Below are positions 18,709 through 27,757 of a DNA stretch of 64,000 bases, piece after piece. This DNA is from Bacillota bacterium. Its GTDB lineage: Bacteria > Bacillota_A > Clostridia > Lachnospirales > Lachnospiraceae. Numbering within the stretch: the stretch's first letter is position 1; every line of letters begins with the position of its first letter. A program made the translations under genes and the position numbers. The notes beneath the pieces are model-generated. The model was not told where the DNA came from. It did no database searches and saw only the letters and a program-made list of their open reading frames with translations. The stretch covers positions 13,256 through 77,255 of the forward strand of contig JAEZTQ010000066.1 of assembly GCA_023443625.1 (NCBI GenBank). Direction: 5' to 3'.

Positions 18709-19548
18709 TTAATTGTATACATCCAGCAATACCGTAGACATATAAGTCCTTACTAGCTCGATGTCCTCCAGCTCTATCTCAAGGATATCAATTTCTTCAG
18801 AATTACCAAATTCCTTCACCAACCCTAAGGGGCCAGCAACAAAACTACTGCCACTAAAAAATCCATCCGTATATACAGCTCTTCCTATTCCGTTAACACC
18901 AATCACAAATATACCTGTTTCCATAGCTCTTGCTATTGCTATGTTTTTCCATTTCTCCATGAGTAACTTATTATACCTCTGATTATCATTAAGAACCGGT
19001 ATTAGACTTGATGAAAAAATAAGTTCAGCACCTTGTGAGACCATTGTATGGATAATATTTGAATCAAACATATCAATTCCTGAGACCAATCCTACTCGTC
19101 CAAAATCCAGTTCAAAGGTTTGGCTAAATTTACCTCCAACAATATATTTAGACTCCTGCTCAAATAAGTGTACCCTCTCCTGTTGTCCTATAATATCTCC
19201 ATCTCTTCCAATAACAAATCCTACGTTGGTATATCTTTTATCATCATTATCCGAATATAATGAACCGGTAACACCTCCAATTATGTAACAGCAATGCTTT
19301 TTTGCAATTTCACATAGTCGCAGAATACCTTTGTTTTTAACAAAATTTTCAGGAACACTGGTAAAGTTATATGAACTGCCTGTATAAAATTCTTCAGGTA
19401 ATACAATAACATCAATATGGTTGCATTTTTCCATTAAAGAATTAATATTGTTTTCAATATTATTCATATTGACAGTACGATTTCTGGTCCCAAAAGTAGA
19501 ACTTTGAATCTCTTGTTGAATAATACCAATTTTTAGAACTCTAGACAT
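18709..19548 (-). CDS. Nitrilase-superfamily protein lacking catalytic Cys and Lys
   Basis: 279 residues, carbon-nitrogen hydrolase fold from KIGIIQQE to the end. The Glu is kept (VLPEEF). The Lys motif reads QERVHLF with Arg in place of Lys, and the nucleophile motif reads VGLVSGIDMF with Gly in place of Cys. So two of three catalytic residues are missing. It is the first gene after the promoter at 19613-19640, with AAGGGG before the ATG. It and the gene at 11458-12297 share length and the same Cys-to-Gly change, suggesting a pair with a non-hydrolytic job, for example a heteromeric scaffold or an acyl- or amide-binding partner. That role is inference. Confidence 0.82.
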   Translation of the reverse strand: MSRVLKIGIIQQEIQSSTFGTRNRTVNMNNIENNINSLMEKCNHIDVIVLPEEFYTGSSYNFTSVPENFVKNKGILRLCEIAKKHCCYIIGGVTGSLYSDNDDKRYTNVGFVIGRDGDIIGQQERVHLFEQESKYIVGGKFSQTFELDFGRVGLVSGIDMFDSNIIHTMVSQGAELIFSSSLIPVLNDNQRYNKLLMEKWKNIAIARAMETGIFVIGVNGIGRAVYTDGFFSGSSFVAGPLGLVKEFGNSEEIDILEIELEDIELVRTYMSTVLLDVYN

Positions 19549-19612
19549 GCTATTCTTCCCCTTAATAAATATAATTTCTTCTTAATAGTAATTTTTTCCC
19601 TCTTTTATAACT

Positions 19613-19640
19613 ATATTACCATTATTTTCTATTTTGTCAA
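19613..19640 (-). promoter_or_regulatory. Sigma-A type promoter of the aromatic operon
   Basis: On the minus strand a perfect TTGACA (19640-19635) is followed after 16 bp by TAATAT (19618-19613). Start of transcription would be near 19606, 58 bp before the first gene. It is the only near-consensus promoter I found ahead of the run of minus-strand genes down to 5963. Confidence 0.75.
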
Positions 19641-19762
19641 CATTATTTTTTACATAATAAGTAAATTAATAGTAATTTATTACTACTATTTTTATAATTA
19701 CATTGTATTTGATAGAAATTGTCTGTTTTAAGTTGTTCAATAGGATGAAATTTTCTATGAAA

Positions 19763-19798
19763 TAAAAAAACTGGGAGTAGTTGCGATCTCCCAGTTAA
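19763..19798 (-). terminator. Rho-independent terminator after the MFS gene
   Basis: Stem ACTGGGAG / CTCCCAGT with a 10-nt loop, followed on the minus strand by seven T. It separates the MFS transcript from the operon promoter. Two further hairpins lie just before it: 19826-19860 (AAAGGCA/TGCCTTT) and 19868-19890 (AGAACC/GGTTCT). The three in a row might be a small structured RNA. The open frame of 84 codons through this region crosses the hairpins and has no family features. Confidence 0.8.
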
Positions 19799-19938
19799 CT
19801 TGCTATTCAATGCTATATCAACATTAAAGGCACCAAGATTTTTTACATCTCGATGCCTTTTCATTATAGAACCTCTGTCTTGGGGGTTCTTTCTCATATC
19901 TTCTGGACAAAATCCTTACCAGAACATCTTCTGCTTAT

Positions 19939-21159
19939 TTATTGCCTAATGCTGACCGCATCCTCTTCTACCCCCCTATTAATATAGGCATTATATATAA
20001 TAAAGAATAGTGTCAGTATCACAGCAACAATAACCGTACTCATTCCACCTAGAATACCTATCTTTTCTGCTACACCTCCAACAATACCAGGCATTAGTGT
20101 AGCGCCAAGCCCTGAAAAGACCATCATAAAGCTAAGTCCGATGGGATATTCCTTTAGGATTTTGCCAATGGAAGCAACCGTCGTTGGATAAAGTCCTGAC
20201 ATACAAAATCCTACACCTACAATACCTAAGATGACCGGAACAACCGATCTACTCAAGAGCAGAACAGTGAAGAATACAACATATCCCAATGCATTAATTA
20301 ATAGCAACTTAGATTTCTTTACCTTTGAGGATAGATAAGCTGTTAATAGCCGCCCAAATAAAATCACAAGCCATAATAAACTAGCCATTGTCTGGGCTAA
20401 ATCATTGCTTAATATACCAGATTCAATAAAATAAGTTACTAACCATCCATTTACTGCTTGTTCTGCGCATAAATAAAAAAACAAAATAGCACAAGCTGTT
20501 AAATAGTATTTATTTTTTAGAAAGTCCAAATTAGACATTTTACTCTTTTTCTCTTTAGCCATGGGTTTATTATTAGGTATGTTCATAAATCCATAAGTGA
20601 AAAGTTCAAAAAAGCATAACAATGCCCAAATATAAGCTATATATTTCCATCCATCAGCATTCCTACTAACGAAAGCCATGGCGATGAAGGGTGATAGAAA
20701 GGCACCAATGGCAAACACACTGTGTAAGATATTTAATGCAGCACCCTTTTCCTTTGCAATTTCATTGATTACCGTGTTATTAAAATTACTGACTGCACCA
20801 CGGTTAACACCTGTAAGAAAAAATGCCATTACCAACAGAAAGGGATTACTTGTTATAGTCATTAAAACAAATCCTAATACTCCAGCACTACAAAACAAAA
20901 GTATACTCCTTCTTCTCCCAAGGTAAATGGGGACTATTCCTCCTGTAAAGCTTGCTATTAAATTACCAACGGAGTTGGCCACCAGTAGTATCCCAGCAAT
21001 AACATAATCTAATTCATAAGAGCTTTTTATGTAAGGAAGGATTGCACCAAGAATTAATGCAATACCACCATTAACAAAAAAGCTATAGAAGCATCCTAAA
21101 TAGATTGATTTATGTGACCGAGTCTGTCTTTTAATATTTGATACTGTCTGTGATTTCAA
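19939..21159 (-). CDS. MFS transporter
   Basis: 406 residues with about 12 membrane helices. The loop-2 motif is GGIVPIYLGRRRSILL and the middle loop is basic (KPMAKEKKSKMS). General build is like the small-molecule/sugar MFS group that includes fucose-permease-like proteins. It lies upstream of the aromatic operon in the same orientation but has its own terminator, so it is a separate unit. It could export the product or a precursor, or be unrelated. The 267-bp region upstream holds its control signals, none clear. Confidence 0.82.
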   Translation of the reverse strand: MKSQTVSNIKRQTRSHKSIYLGCFYSFFVNGGIALILGAILPYIKSSYELDYVIAGILLVANSVGNLIASFTGGIVPIYLGRRRSILLFCSAGVLGFVLMTITSNPFLLVMAFFLTGVNRGAVSNFNNTVINEIAKEKGAALNILHSVFAIGAFLSPFIAMAFVSRNADGWKYIAYIWALLCFFELFTYGFMNIPNNKPMAKEKKSKMSNLDFLKNKYYLTACAILFFYLCAEQAVNGWLVTYFIESGILSNDLAQTMASLLWLVILFGRLLTAYLSSKVKKSKLLLINALGYVVFFTVLLLSRSVVPVILGIVGVGFCMSGLYPTTVASIGKILKEYPIGLSFMMVFSGLGATLMPGIVGGVAEKIGILGGMSTVIVAVILTLFFIIYNAYINRGVEEDAVSIRQ

Positions 21160-21302
21160 AGTTATTCTCCTTTGTAAAGATTAGTCATGGATGATTGTAA
21201 ACAACATTTACATTATACCTATAAAATCAAACAAATCAAGGATTAATCATGGGAATCTTGATTTTGCTGAAGTTTCAAGGATATAGTTTTAAGATTTAGG
21301 GT

Positions 21303-21339
21303 AAAACAAAGCACGAAACTAATGATTAATTTCGTGCTC
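21303..21339 (-). terminator. Rho-independent terminator after the DUF1801 gene
   Basis: Stem GAGCACGAAA / TTTCGTGCT with a loop of about 10 nt, followed on the minus strand by TTGTTTTA. It lies about 90 bp past the DUF1801 stop. Confidence 0.7.
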
Positions 21340-21426
21340 ATCCATTATAGGCACCATATATTTCTTGATTAAGGTATATTATAAATTAAAGGGATAAAAG
21401 TCAAGGATGAAATTAAACTTTGTACT

Positions 21427-21801
21427 TTAGTGGTGATTACCCGTAGCGTAACACCGTTTTGCAATCTCAGCTATTAGGCTTAGGGGGAGCGGCTTGTTAT
21501 AGGGAAATTGTATTGCACCCTTACTTGTCTTGTACTCCGTGAGTTTCTCTGCAAAATGTGCTACAGCCTTATCACCCGGATACAACCCTATATGTTTTTT
21601 AAAGCCTGCAAAATGGATAATATTTTGCTTCCTCCAGTAAGTTGGCATCCTCCAAGAGATGCACTCTTCTGCCTCCGGTAAAGCCTTCCGTAAGGTATCT
21701 CTAACTTGATATAAATATCCACGTGTCTCCTCGGGTTGCCCTTCAATATAAGCTTCAATCACCTTCGGTGTCTCATCACAGTTATGGTCTTGGCCCCCCA
21801 T
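21427..21801 (-). CDS. DUF1801-family protein (YdhG-like)
   Basis: 124 residues. The pattern YLYQVRDTLRKALPEAEECI, SWRMPTYW, IIHFAGFKKHIGLYPG and the C-terminal GAIQFPYNKPLP is that of the small DUF1801 fold, sometimes called iron-chaperone-like for its frataxin-type shape. Its biochemical role is not settled. AAGGAGG precedes the ATG. It starts about 48 bp downstream of the VOC-family gene and is likely cotranscribed with it. Confidence 0.85.
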   Translation of the reverse strand: MGGQDHNCDETPKVIEAYIEGQPEETRGYLYQVRDTLRKALPEAEECISWRMPTYWRKQNIIHFAGFKKHIGLYPGDKAVAHFAEKLTEYKTSKGAIQFPYNKPLPLSLIAEIAKRCYATGNHH

Positions 21802-21848
21802 TGTCCCTTCCTCCTTTGGATTATACTAATGATTTATTTCTCTTCCTC

Positions 21849-22232
21849 TTACACCGTTATTTCAATCTGATTTCCTTCGATACCAACAACACAGCTTTCG
21901 TAGTACCCATCGCCTGTTGTTCTTGGTCCGCTGAGAACCTCATAACCATCCTCATTTAATTTCTTCGTTAATTCATCCACCTTTTTCTTACTTCCCACAC
22001 TAAAAGCAATATGAATATACCCAGTTCTCTCCCATGTTATTTCATTATCTACTATATCTGGCTTATTCATAAGTTCAAGTCGACTTCCATTATCAAAGGA
22101 CAAAAAATAGGATCTGAAGTTAGTTTTTATATTGTGGTAGCCATCATTTACTTTTGCATCAAAGTATTTTATAAAGAAGTTTTTCGCTTTATCTAAATCC
22201 ATCATATACATTGCAATATGTTCAATTTTCAT
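21849..22232 (-). CDS. VOC-superfamily (glyoxalase-like) protein
   Basis: About 127 residues. It has the paired beta-alpha-beta-beta-beta units of the vicinal-oxygen-chelate fold: KIEHIAMYMMDLDKAKNF with a metal-site His, then SRLELM, GYIHIAFSVGS with a second His, and EIEGNQIEITV-like VGIEGNQIEI ending in a Glu. Members are lyases, dioxygenases or drug-binding proteins; the substrate here is unknown. GGGGA is better spaced for the ATG at 22232 than for the ATG three codons earlier. Confidence 0.82.
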   Translation of the reverse strand: MKIEHIAMYMMDLDKAKNFFIKYFDAKVNDGYHNIKTNFRSYFLSFDNGSRLELMNKPDIVDNEITWERTGYIHIAFSVGSKKKVDELTKKLNEDGYEVLSGPRTTGDGYYESCVVGIEGNQIEITV

Positions 22233-22305
22233 AAACCACATTCCCCACTATTTATCTTTTTTACTCATTATGGCATAAACTTGTTTTTCTGTCAAAACAT
22301 CCCTT

Positions 22306-22872
22306 TTAAACCCTTAGGAAACCACGAAAGCCCCTAGACGAATAATAAGATTCAGCCCCATTATGGTACACAAAGACAGTGTCATAGCGACGATCACAAA
22401 AGATAGCTCCCCCCAGTTTTCGTATATGATCAGGTGTCTTCACCCAGCTAGATGTTTTCATATCGAAACTCCCTAGTTTCTGTAGCTCCCGGTATTGTTC
22501 TTCCGATAGAATCTCAATGCCCATAGCATGAGCCATATTGATGGCGCTATTTCCTGGTTTATGTTCTTTTCTTGACGCCAGTGCTTCGCCGTCATAACAA
22601 ACACTTCTTCTGCCTTTAGGACTTTCTGACGAGCAATCCATAAATAGGAATTCGCCTGTTTCTTCATCATATCCCACAACATCCGGCTCTCCCCCTGATT
22701 TCTCCATTTCATGAAGTGACCACAACTTTTTTGTATCTGTTTCCAGTTTTTTTTGTACTTGATCCCATTTTAGACCTTTATGGTAACTTATATTTTTATC
22801 AAAACGAGCCTTCAAAGTTTTCAAAAGCTCTTCACCTTGTTGGGATGACAATTCTGCTTTTTCATTATTCAT
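22306..22872 (-). CDS. DUF4256-family protein
   Basis: 188 residues of a widespread but uncharacterised family: KARFDKNISYHKGLKWDQV near the start, SLHEMEKSGGEPDVVGYD, and the C-terminal AIFCDRRYDTVFVYHNGAES with YYSSRGFRG. No membrane segment or signal is seen, so it is likely cytoplasmic. AAGGAG precedes the ATG. It may share a transcript with the VOC and DUF1801 genes. Function unknown. Confidence 0.8.
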   Translation of the reverse strand: MNNEKAELSSQQGEELLKTLKARFDKNISYHKGLKWDQVQKKLETDTKKLWSLHEMEKSGGEPDVVGYDEETGEFLFMDCSSESPKGRRSVCYDGEALASRKEHKPGNSAINMAHAMGIEILSEEQYRELQKLGSFDMKTSSWVKTPDHIRKLGGAIFCDRRYDTVFVYHNGAESYYSSRGFRGFLRV

Positions 22873-22983
22873 AAAGTAATCTCCTTATGAGTTTTTCTAG
22901 CATATGCTATTTAAACTTTATTATTTCAATTTATGATCTGTTACATAAACCTTCCTTCATGCTGCAACAAAGTAGTTAAGTAT

Positions 22984-25764
22984 TTATAGTTTCTCCCGTA
23001 AAACCATGGGTAAAATTCCGCCATGTCTATAATATGAAATCTCCATTGCAGAGTCAAAGCGTACCATTGCTGCAAACTCCTTTTGATTTCCCCTTTGGTC
23101 TGTAGCAGTAATCCGAAGAACTTCCTTTGGCTTTACCTCCTCATAAAGTTTTATATCAAAGGTTTCTTCCCCGCTTAATCCCAGGCTTTCTGCAGTTTCT
23201 CCATCTATATACTGTAGGGGGAGAATTCCCATCATCACTAGATTGGAACGGTGAATTCGCTCATAACTTTCAGCTAATACAGCTTTCACACCCAGAAGGT
23301 TAGGCCCTTTTGCCGCCCAATCTCTTGAGGAACCCATGCCGTAATCCTTTCCAGCAAGAACCAAAAGTCCGGTTTTGTTCTCCTTATACAACATGGCCGC
23401 ATCATAGATGGGCATGATCTCTCTCGTAGGCCAATAGGTGGTATAACCTCCTTCCCTTCCTTGGGCAATCTGATTACGAATTCGAATATTAGCAAAGGTA
23501 CCCCGCATCATAATCTCGTGATTTCCCCTACGGGAACCGTAGGTGTTAAACTCATGGGGTGGTACCCCCTTATCTATAAGATATCTACCAGCAGGTGTAT
23601 TTTGACCGATAGCACCAGCTGGGGAGATATGATCCGTGGTTACGGAATCACCGAATTTGCCTAGTACACGAAGCCCTTGTAATTCTCCTATGGGCTTAAC
23701 TTCTTTTGAAAAATCTTCAAAATAAGGAGGGTTTTGAATATAGGTGGAAGACCCATCAAAGTCATATAATACCCTTTGTCCAGCATTTTCCGCCTTATTC
23801 CAGGCTTCATTTTCATAAATCTCATCATATACCGAACGAAAACGGTTCGGGGTTACATATGCTGCGATGGCTTCCTGGATCTCTTCATTGGTAGGCCAGA
23901 TATCACGAAGATAGATAGGCTTACCGTTAAGATCCTCACCAAGGGGTTCCTCTGTCAAATCTATACCAACCTCTCCTGCCAAAGCATAGGCAATGACCAG
24001 TATAGGTGATGCCAGATAATTTGCTTTCACAAAGGAATGAATTCGCCCTTCAAAATTGCGGTTTCCTGATAATACAGAGGTCACAAGCAAATCATTATCC
24101 CGTATTCCTTCTTCTATCTCTGGTAACAGTGGTCCCGAGTTACCAATACAGGTGGCACAGCCGTAACCAACAATGTGAAATCCAAGTTGATTTAAGTAGG
24201 GAATAAGGCCTGCGGCTTCCAAGTAAGAGGTTACGACTTTGGACCCTGGGGTCAGAGAAGTTTTCACATGAGCTGGAACGGACAACCCCTTTTCTACTGC
24301 CTTCTTCGCAAGAATTCCTGCTCCCAGCATAACATAGGGGTTGGATGTATTGGTACAGGAAGTGATGGCTGCAATGACAACAGATCCCGTCTTCATGTTA
24401 CTGTGTCTTCCATCAGGCAAGGATATCTCCACTTCCTTATGAAACTCTGTTTGCTTTAAGCCATGACCCTGATTGCCAAGGGGTGCTGTAACTGACTGAA
24501 GGAAGCTTTCCTTCATATGACCCAATTCTATATAATCCTGGGGACGCTTTGGGCCGGATAAGGCACTTTTGACCGTGGACAAATCTAAGGTCAGTACTTC
24601 TGAATAGACAGCTTCCTTCTCATAGGTTTGGAACATCTTATTTTCTGTTAAATAAGCTCTAATGAGAGCAATCTGCTCTTCACTACGTCCTGTTAAGCGT
24701 AGATAGCTTAAGGTTTCTTCATCCACAGGGAAGAAGCCACAGGTTGCCCCATATTCAGGGGCCATATTAGCAATACTTGCCCGATCTGCCAAGGAAAGAC
24801 CTTGTACTCCTTCTCCATAATATTCAACAAATTTATCTACTACCCCATGGGCACGTAACATTTTGGTAAGATACAGGGCAAGATCCGTTGCCGTAGTACC
24901 GATGGGTAGTTTTCCGGTGAGCTTTACGCCTATTACCTCTGGGAATAAGAGATAGGAGGGTTGTCCTAGCATTCCAGCCTCTGCTTCAATACCTCCTACA
25001 CCCCAGCCAAGGACACCAAGTCCGTTAATCATAGTCGTATGTGAATCCGTTCCCACTAAGGTATCGGGATAGACAATCACCTCTCCATTCTCTTCCTTTT
25101 GTCTCACTACCTGAGCTAAAAATTCTAGATTCACCTGATGAACAATTCCGGTAGAGGGAGGAACAATGGAGAGATTGTTAAAGGTAGTCTTCGCCCAGCT
25201 TAAAAATGAATACCTTTCTCCATTACGCTGTAACTCCAGTTTATTATTAATTTCCAGAGCTTCCTTACTTCCATAGCAGTCCACTTGTACGGAATGATCA
25301 ATGACAAGGTCTACGGGAATCTCCGGGTTAATCCGTTTAATTCGCTCTTCTAGAAAAGTTCTTGCATCTGGGGAGATGTTTTCATCTCTGAAGGCATATT
25401 CTTCCTTAGAGGTATTATCATATACCGCAATGGCGCTTCGCATGGCAGCCAAATCAAGAACCACGGGAACTCCCGTAAAATCCTGCAAAATTACCCTGGC
25501 AGGCAAAAAGGGGATTTCTCCTGTTGCTCCCTGCTCCTTCGTCCATGCTGCAAGGCTATTCACCCCTTCTTCTGTCATTCCATCTTCATCCTGTTGACGT
25601 ATCAAGGCTTCCAGTAATATTTTTATGGAAAATGGTAAACTATTTATATTATATCCATCCTCTTCTAAGGCTTGAAGAGAATAATACCCATACCGTTTCC
25701 CATCCAAGGTAAATTCTTTTTTATATTTCTTGTCCCATTTCTTTAAATAAAAATGTTCCTTCAT
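22984..25764 (-). CDS. acnA: Aconitate hydratase A
   Basis: 926 residues, full AcnA/IRP-type length. The [4Fe-4S] Cys motifs are [13 protein letters not shown] and [29 protein letters not shown] [14 protein letters not shown] and the C-terminal swivel domain ([29 protein letters not shown]) are intact. It isomerises citrate to isocitrate in the cytoplasm, feeding 2-oxoglutarate and glutamate synthesis in an anaerobe with an incomplete citrate cycle. No other cycle gene is adjacent. Confidence 0.96.
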   Translation of the reverse strand: MKEHFYLKKWDKKYKKEFTLDGKRYGYYSLQALEEDGYNINSLPFSIKILLEALIRQQDEDGMTEEGVNSLAAWTKEQGATGEIPFLPARVILQDFTGVPVVLDLAAMRSAIAVYDNTSKEEYAFRDENISPDARTFLEERIKRINPEIPVDLVIDHSVQVDCYGSKEALEINNKLELQRNGERYSFLSWAKTTFNNLSIVPPSTGIVHQVNLEFLAQVVRQKEENGEVIVYPDTLVGTDSHTTMINGLGVLGWGVGGIEAEAGMLGQPSYLLFPEVIGVKLTGKLPIGTTATDLALYLTKMLRAHGVVDKFVEYYGEGVQGLSLADRASIANMAPEYGATCGFFPVDEETLSYLRLTGRSEEQIALIRAYLTENKMFQTYEKEAVYSEVLTLDLSTVKSALSGPKRPQDYIELGHMKESFLQSVTAPLGNQGHGLKQTEFHKEVEISLPDGRHSNMKTGSVVIAAITSCTNTSNPYVMLGAGILAKKAVEKGLSVPAHVKTSLTPGSKVVTSYLEAAGLIPYLNQLGFHIVGYGCATCIGNSGPLLPEIEEGIRDNDLLVTSVLSGNRNFEGRIHSFVKANYLASPILVIAYALAGEVGIDLTEEPLGEDLNGKPIYLRDIWPTNEEIQEAIAAYVTPNRFRSVYDEIYENEAWNKAENAGQRVLYDFDGSSTYIQNPPYFEDFSKEVKPIGELQGLRVLGKFGDSVTTDHISPAGAIGQNTPAGRYLIDKGVPPHEFNTYGSRRGNHEIMMRGTFANIRIRNQIAQGREGGYTTYWPTREIMPIYDAAMLYKENKTGLLVLAGKDYGMGSSRDWAAKGPNLLGVKAVLAESYERIHRSNLVMMGILPLQYIDGETAESLGLSGEETFDIKLYEEVKPKEVLRITATDQRGNQKEFAAMVRFDSAMEISYYRHGGILPMVLREKL

Positions 25765-25951
25765 TATTCCGCCTCTTTCATGATTGTATTAAATCTATCT
25801 GCTGACTAAATACATGAGCTTTATCATATACTTCTCCCATAGAGCAAACCAATCAACTCTAATTGCAAGTTGTTTTATCCTAATAATTATGTATTATAAC
25901 TAAATTATGATTTTATAATCATTCCTATAGAATCATTTTGATCTTTAGAAT

Positions 25952-26025
25952 GCATATTAGTTTCCACACACACAGACCCCCAGACATCAAACTGTCAAAC
26001 AGTGCATTTTCGGAAACCAATATGC
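25952..26025. repeat. Long inverted repeat in the 309-bp gap before aconitase
   Basis: Arms GCATATTAGTTTCC and GGAAACCAATATGC (one mismatch) enclose about 46 bp with a smaller hairpin ACTGT-CAA-ACAGT inside. It lies between the stop of the repeat-bearing membrane protein's neighbour region (26074) and the start of acnA (25764). No T-run follows on either strand, so it is not an obvious terminator. It could be a small structured RNA or a leader. Apart from this element I see nothing clear in 25765-26073. Confidence 0.6.
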
Positions 26026-26073
26026 TTTCTTCATTGTTTCGTTATATTTTGCAACAGCCCCTTACGATATAAA

Positions 26074-27417
26074 CTATTTTCCCTTAAATGAATAATTATT
26101 TTCATCAATATCATCTGGGTTCATTCTGTAATGTCCACGAACGTTTACCTCTTTCCCATCGGCTGTATGTCTAGTATGTGGTTGAACATAATGATCATTA
26201 TTATCTATATCAATATCAATATCAATATCCTCAATTATCTGATTAAACAAATCTTCTGCAAAACTGCCCAGGATAGCCGGTAAAAACAGTAGTAAAATCG
26301 TAAAGGGGGCTTTAAAAATAAATATTAAAGTTTGAAAAGGCGTTATTCCCCTCAATAAATTTTCTCTTAAAATTTTACCAAACACATTTGATATCTTTAT
26401 TGAGATAAATAACATGATGAAACAGATAAACACATAAGTAATAACCATGATAACTTGATAACCTACCATATCCAGTCTTGATAGTTCTTTCCAATGGTTT
26501 ATTACATCTATAATTCCTGGTGTTCCATATTGATTATAGCGTAAATTAAATAATTGTAACTCTAAATAAGCTGTCCCAAGATAAAATACAAATCCACCGA
26601 ATATCATTTTACCATTAAGTACGATAAACTTAATTTTTTTTATGAATGCGATAAGTGTTAACAATATCCCAATGGGTGGCAAACATATACTAACAACTAA
26701 AAAGATAATCACGTACCATTTATAATTTGCAATGTATTCTACTATTGCAAGTATTCCTGAAATTATGGCAATGCCAATCGCAATCATAGCTGCAGCTGGT
26801 GGCAATAAAAAAAGTAATATTATATATACCATAGGTAAATATGCAATGAATGGATTCACGGAAACATTCTTTTTTACTTTACCTTTATTTTGATATGCTT
26901 GATTGTGCTTTACTGCATTCTTATTTCCATCTACATTCGTCACTTTATTAGAAAGTTCACTATTAGATGCTTTTCTATTTGATACTTCTCTATTTAGTAC
27001 TTCTTTATTTAGTACTTCTTTATTTAGTACTTCTCTATTTAGTACTTCTTTGTTTAGTACTTCTTTATTTAGTACTTCTCTATTTAGTACTTCTCTATTT
27101 GATACTTCTTTATTTAGTACTTCTTTATTTAGTATTTCTTTATTTTGTATTTCTTTATTTTGTATTTCTTTACTAGGAACAGCAATCCTTTTTTTAAGAG
27201 TACTTATAAATTCATTTCCTATTTCTGTTTTAAATTCAAATTTTGAATTTTCAAAGGCTACTAGAAATTTCTTTATATCATTTAAGTCATTTAAATTAAG
27301 TTTTTGAGAAAGCATTTTTATGTACTTTAAATCTTTTATGCCATTTTCATATTCTTCCTTAGAAGTAAATGAAAACTTACCTATTACGTAACGCTCTTCC
27401 ATATTTAGCTCATCCAT
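26074..27417 (-). CDS. Multi-pass membrane protein with a 5-residue repeat linker, function unknown
   Basis: 447 residues. N-terminal soluble part (about 1-78), then a low-complexity linker of five-residue Asn-Lys/Arg-Glu-Val-Leu repeats (about 79-150), then five or so hydrophobic helices (about 190-380) and a hydrophilic tail with an Asp/Ile-rich stretch (DIDIDIDIDN) and HYVQPHTRHTADGKEVNV. I do not recognise the family. The linker is likely a charged helix or flexible spacer. It stands alone between acnA and ligD. Confidence 0.75.
   Translation of the reverse strand: MDELNMEERYVIGKFSFTSKEEYENGIKDLKYIKMLSQKLNLNDLNDIKKFLVAFENSKFEFKTEIGNEFISTLKKRIAVPSKEIQNKEIQNKEILNKEVLNKEVSNREVLNREVLNKEVLNKEVLNREVLNKEVLNKEVLNREVSNRKASNSELSNKVTNVDGNKNAVKHNQAYQNKGKVKKNVSVNPFIAYLPMVYIILLFLLPPAAAMIAIGIAIISGILAIVEYIANYKWYVIIFLVVSICLPPIGILLTLIAFIKKIKFIVLNGKMIFGGFVFYLGTAYLELQLFNLRYNQYGTPGIIDVINHWKELSRLDMVGYQVIMVITYVFICFIMLFISIKISNVFGKILRENLLRGITPFQTLIFIFKAPFTILLLFLPAILGSFAEDLFNQIIEDIDIDIDIDNNDHYVQPHTRHTADGKEVNVRGHYRMNPDDIDENNYSFKGK
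26973..27172 (-). repeat. 15-bp tandem repeat inside the membrane-protein gene
   Basis: About 13 units of a 15-bp sequence (AGTACTTCTTTATTT on the plus strand, with single-base variants) code for Lys/Arg-Glu-Val-Leu-Asn repeats. The unit is a multiple of three, so gain or loss of units changes linker length without a frameshift. The open plus-strand frames across it are artefacts of the repeat. Confidence 0.9.
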
Positions 27418-27638
27418 TTATTCTGTTATTTTAATGCTGTATTATCAAAAATTCTACTGAATACTTATATATTTCATAATCCTATTTTACCATTTCTCGA
27501 CCAAATGTCTATCCCAAAAGGTAGAAAATAGGCATTAAATTGGTTGCCAATGGGGGCTGAAAAATAGAACGGCGCCTCGGATAACTTGAATATTTATCAC
27601 ATAAATTACGAAAAGAATAGCATGCCAGACTGAAGTGA

Positions 27639-27676
27639 ACCCCTTTTATTAGACAAAATAATCTAATGAAAGGGGT
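27639..27676. repeat. Inverted repeat in the 340-bp gap after ligD
   Basis: Arms ACCCCTTTTATTAGA and TCTAATGAAAGGGGT form a long stem with an 8-nt loop. It follows the ligD stop by about 80 bp. There is no clean T-run on the minus strand, but it may still end the ku-ligD transcript. The rest of 27418-27757 shows no gene. Confidence 0.6.
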
Positions 27677-27757
27677 GCTGCACACTTTTGAATATGCTAC
27701 AGCCCCACTTCATCTTATTCATGATTAGATGTAGATCGGGGATAAATCCATGCTTGT

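Noticed and set aside
19643..19897. 84-codon minus-strand open frame
   Set aside because: It spans a terminator and two other hairpins, has no ribosome site and no family features.
26973..27172. CRISPR-like array
   Set aside because: Units are 15 bp and directly abutting, with no spacers, and lie in a coding frame.
26903..27307. Two long plus-strand open frames of Ser/Leu/Phe repeats
   Set aside because: They exist only because the 15-bp repeat has no stops in these frames; the minus-strand gene explains the region.
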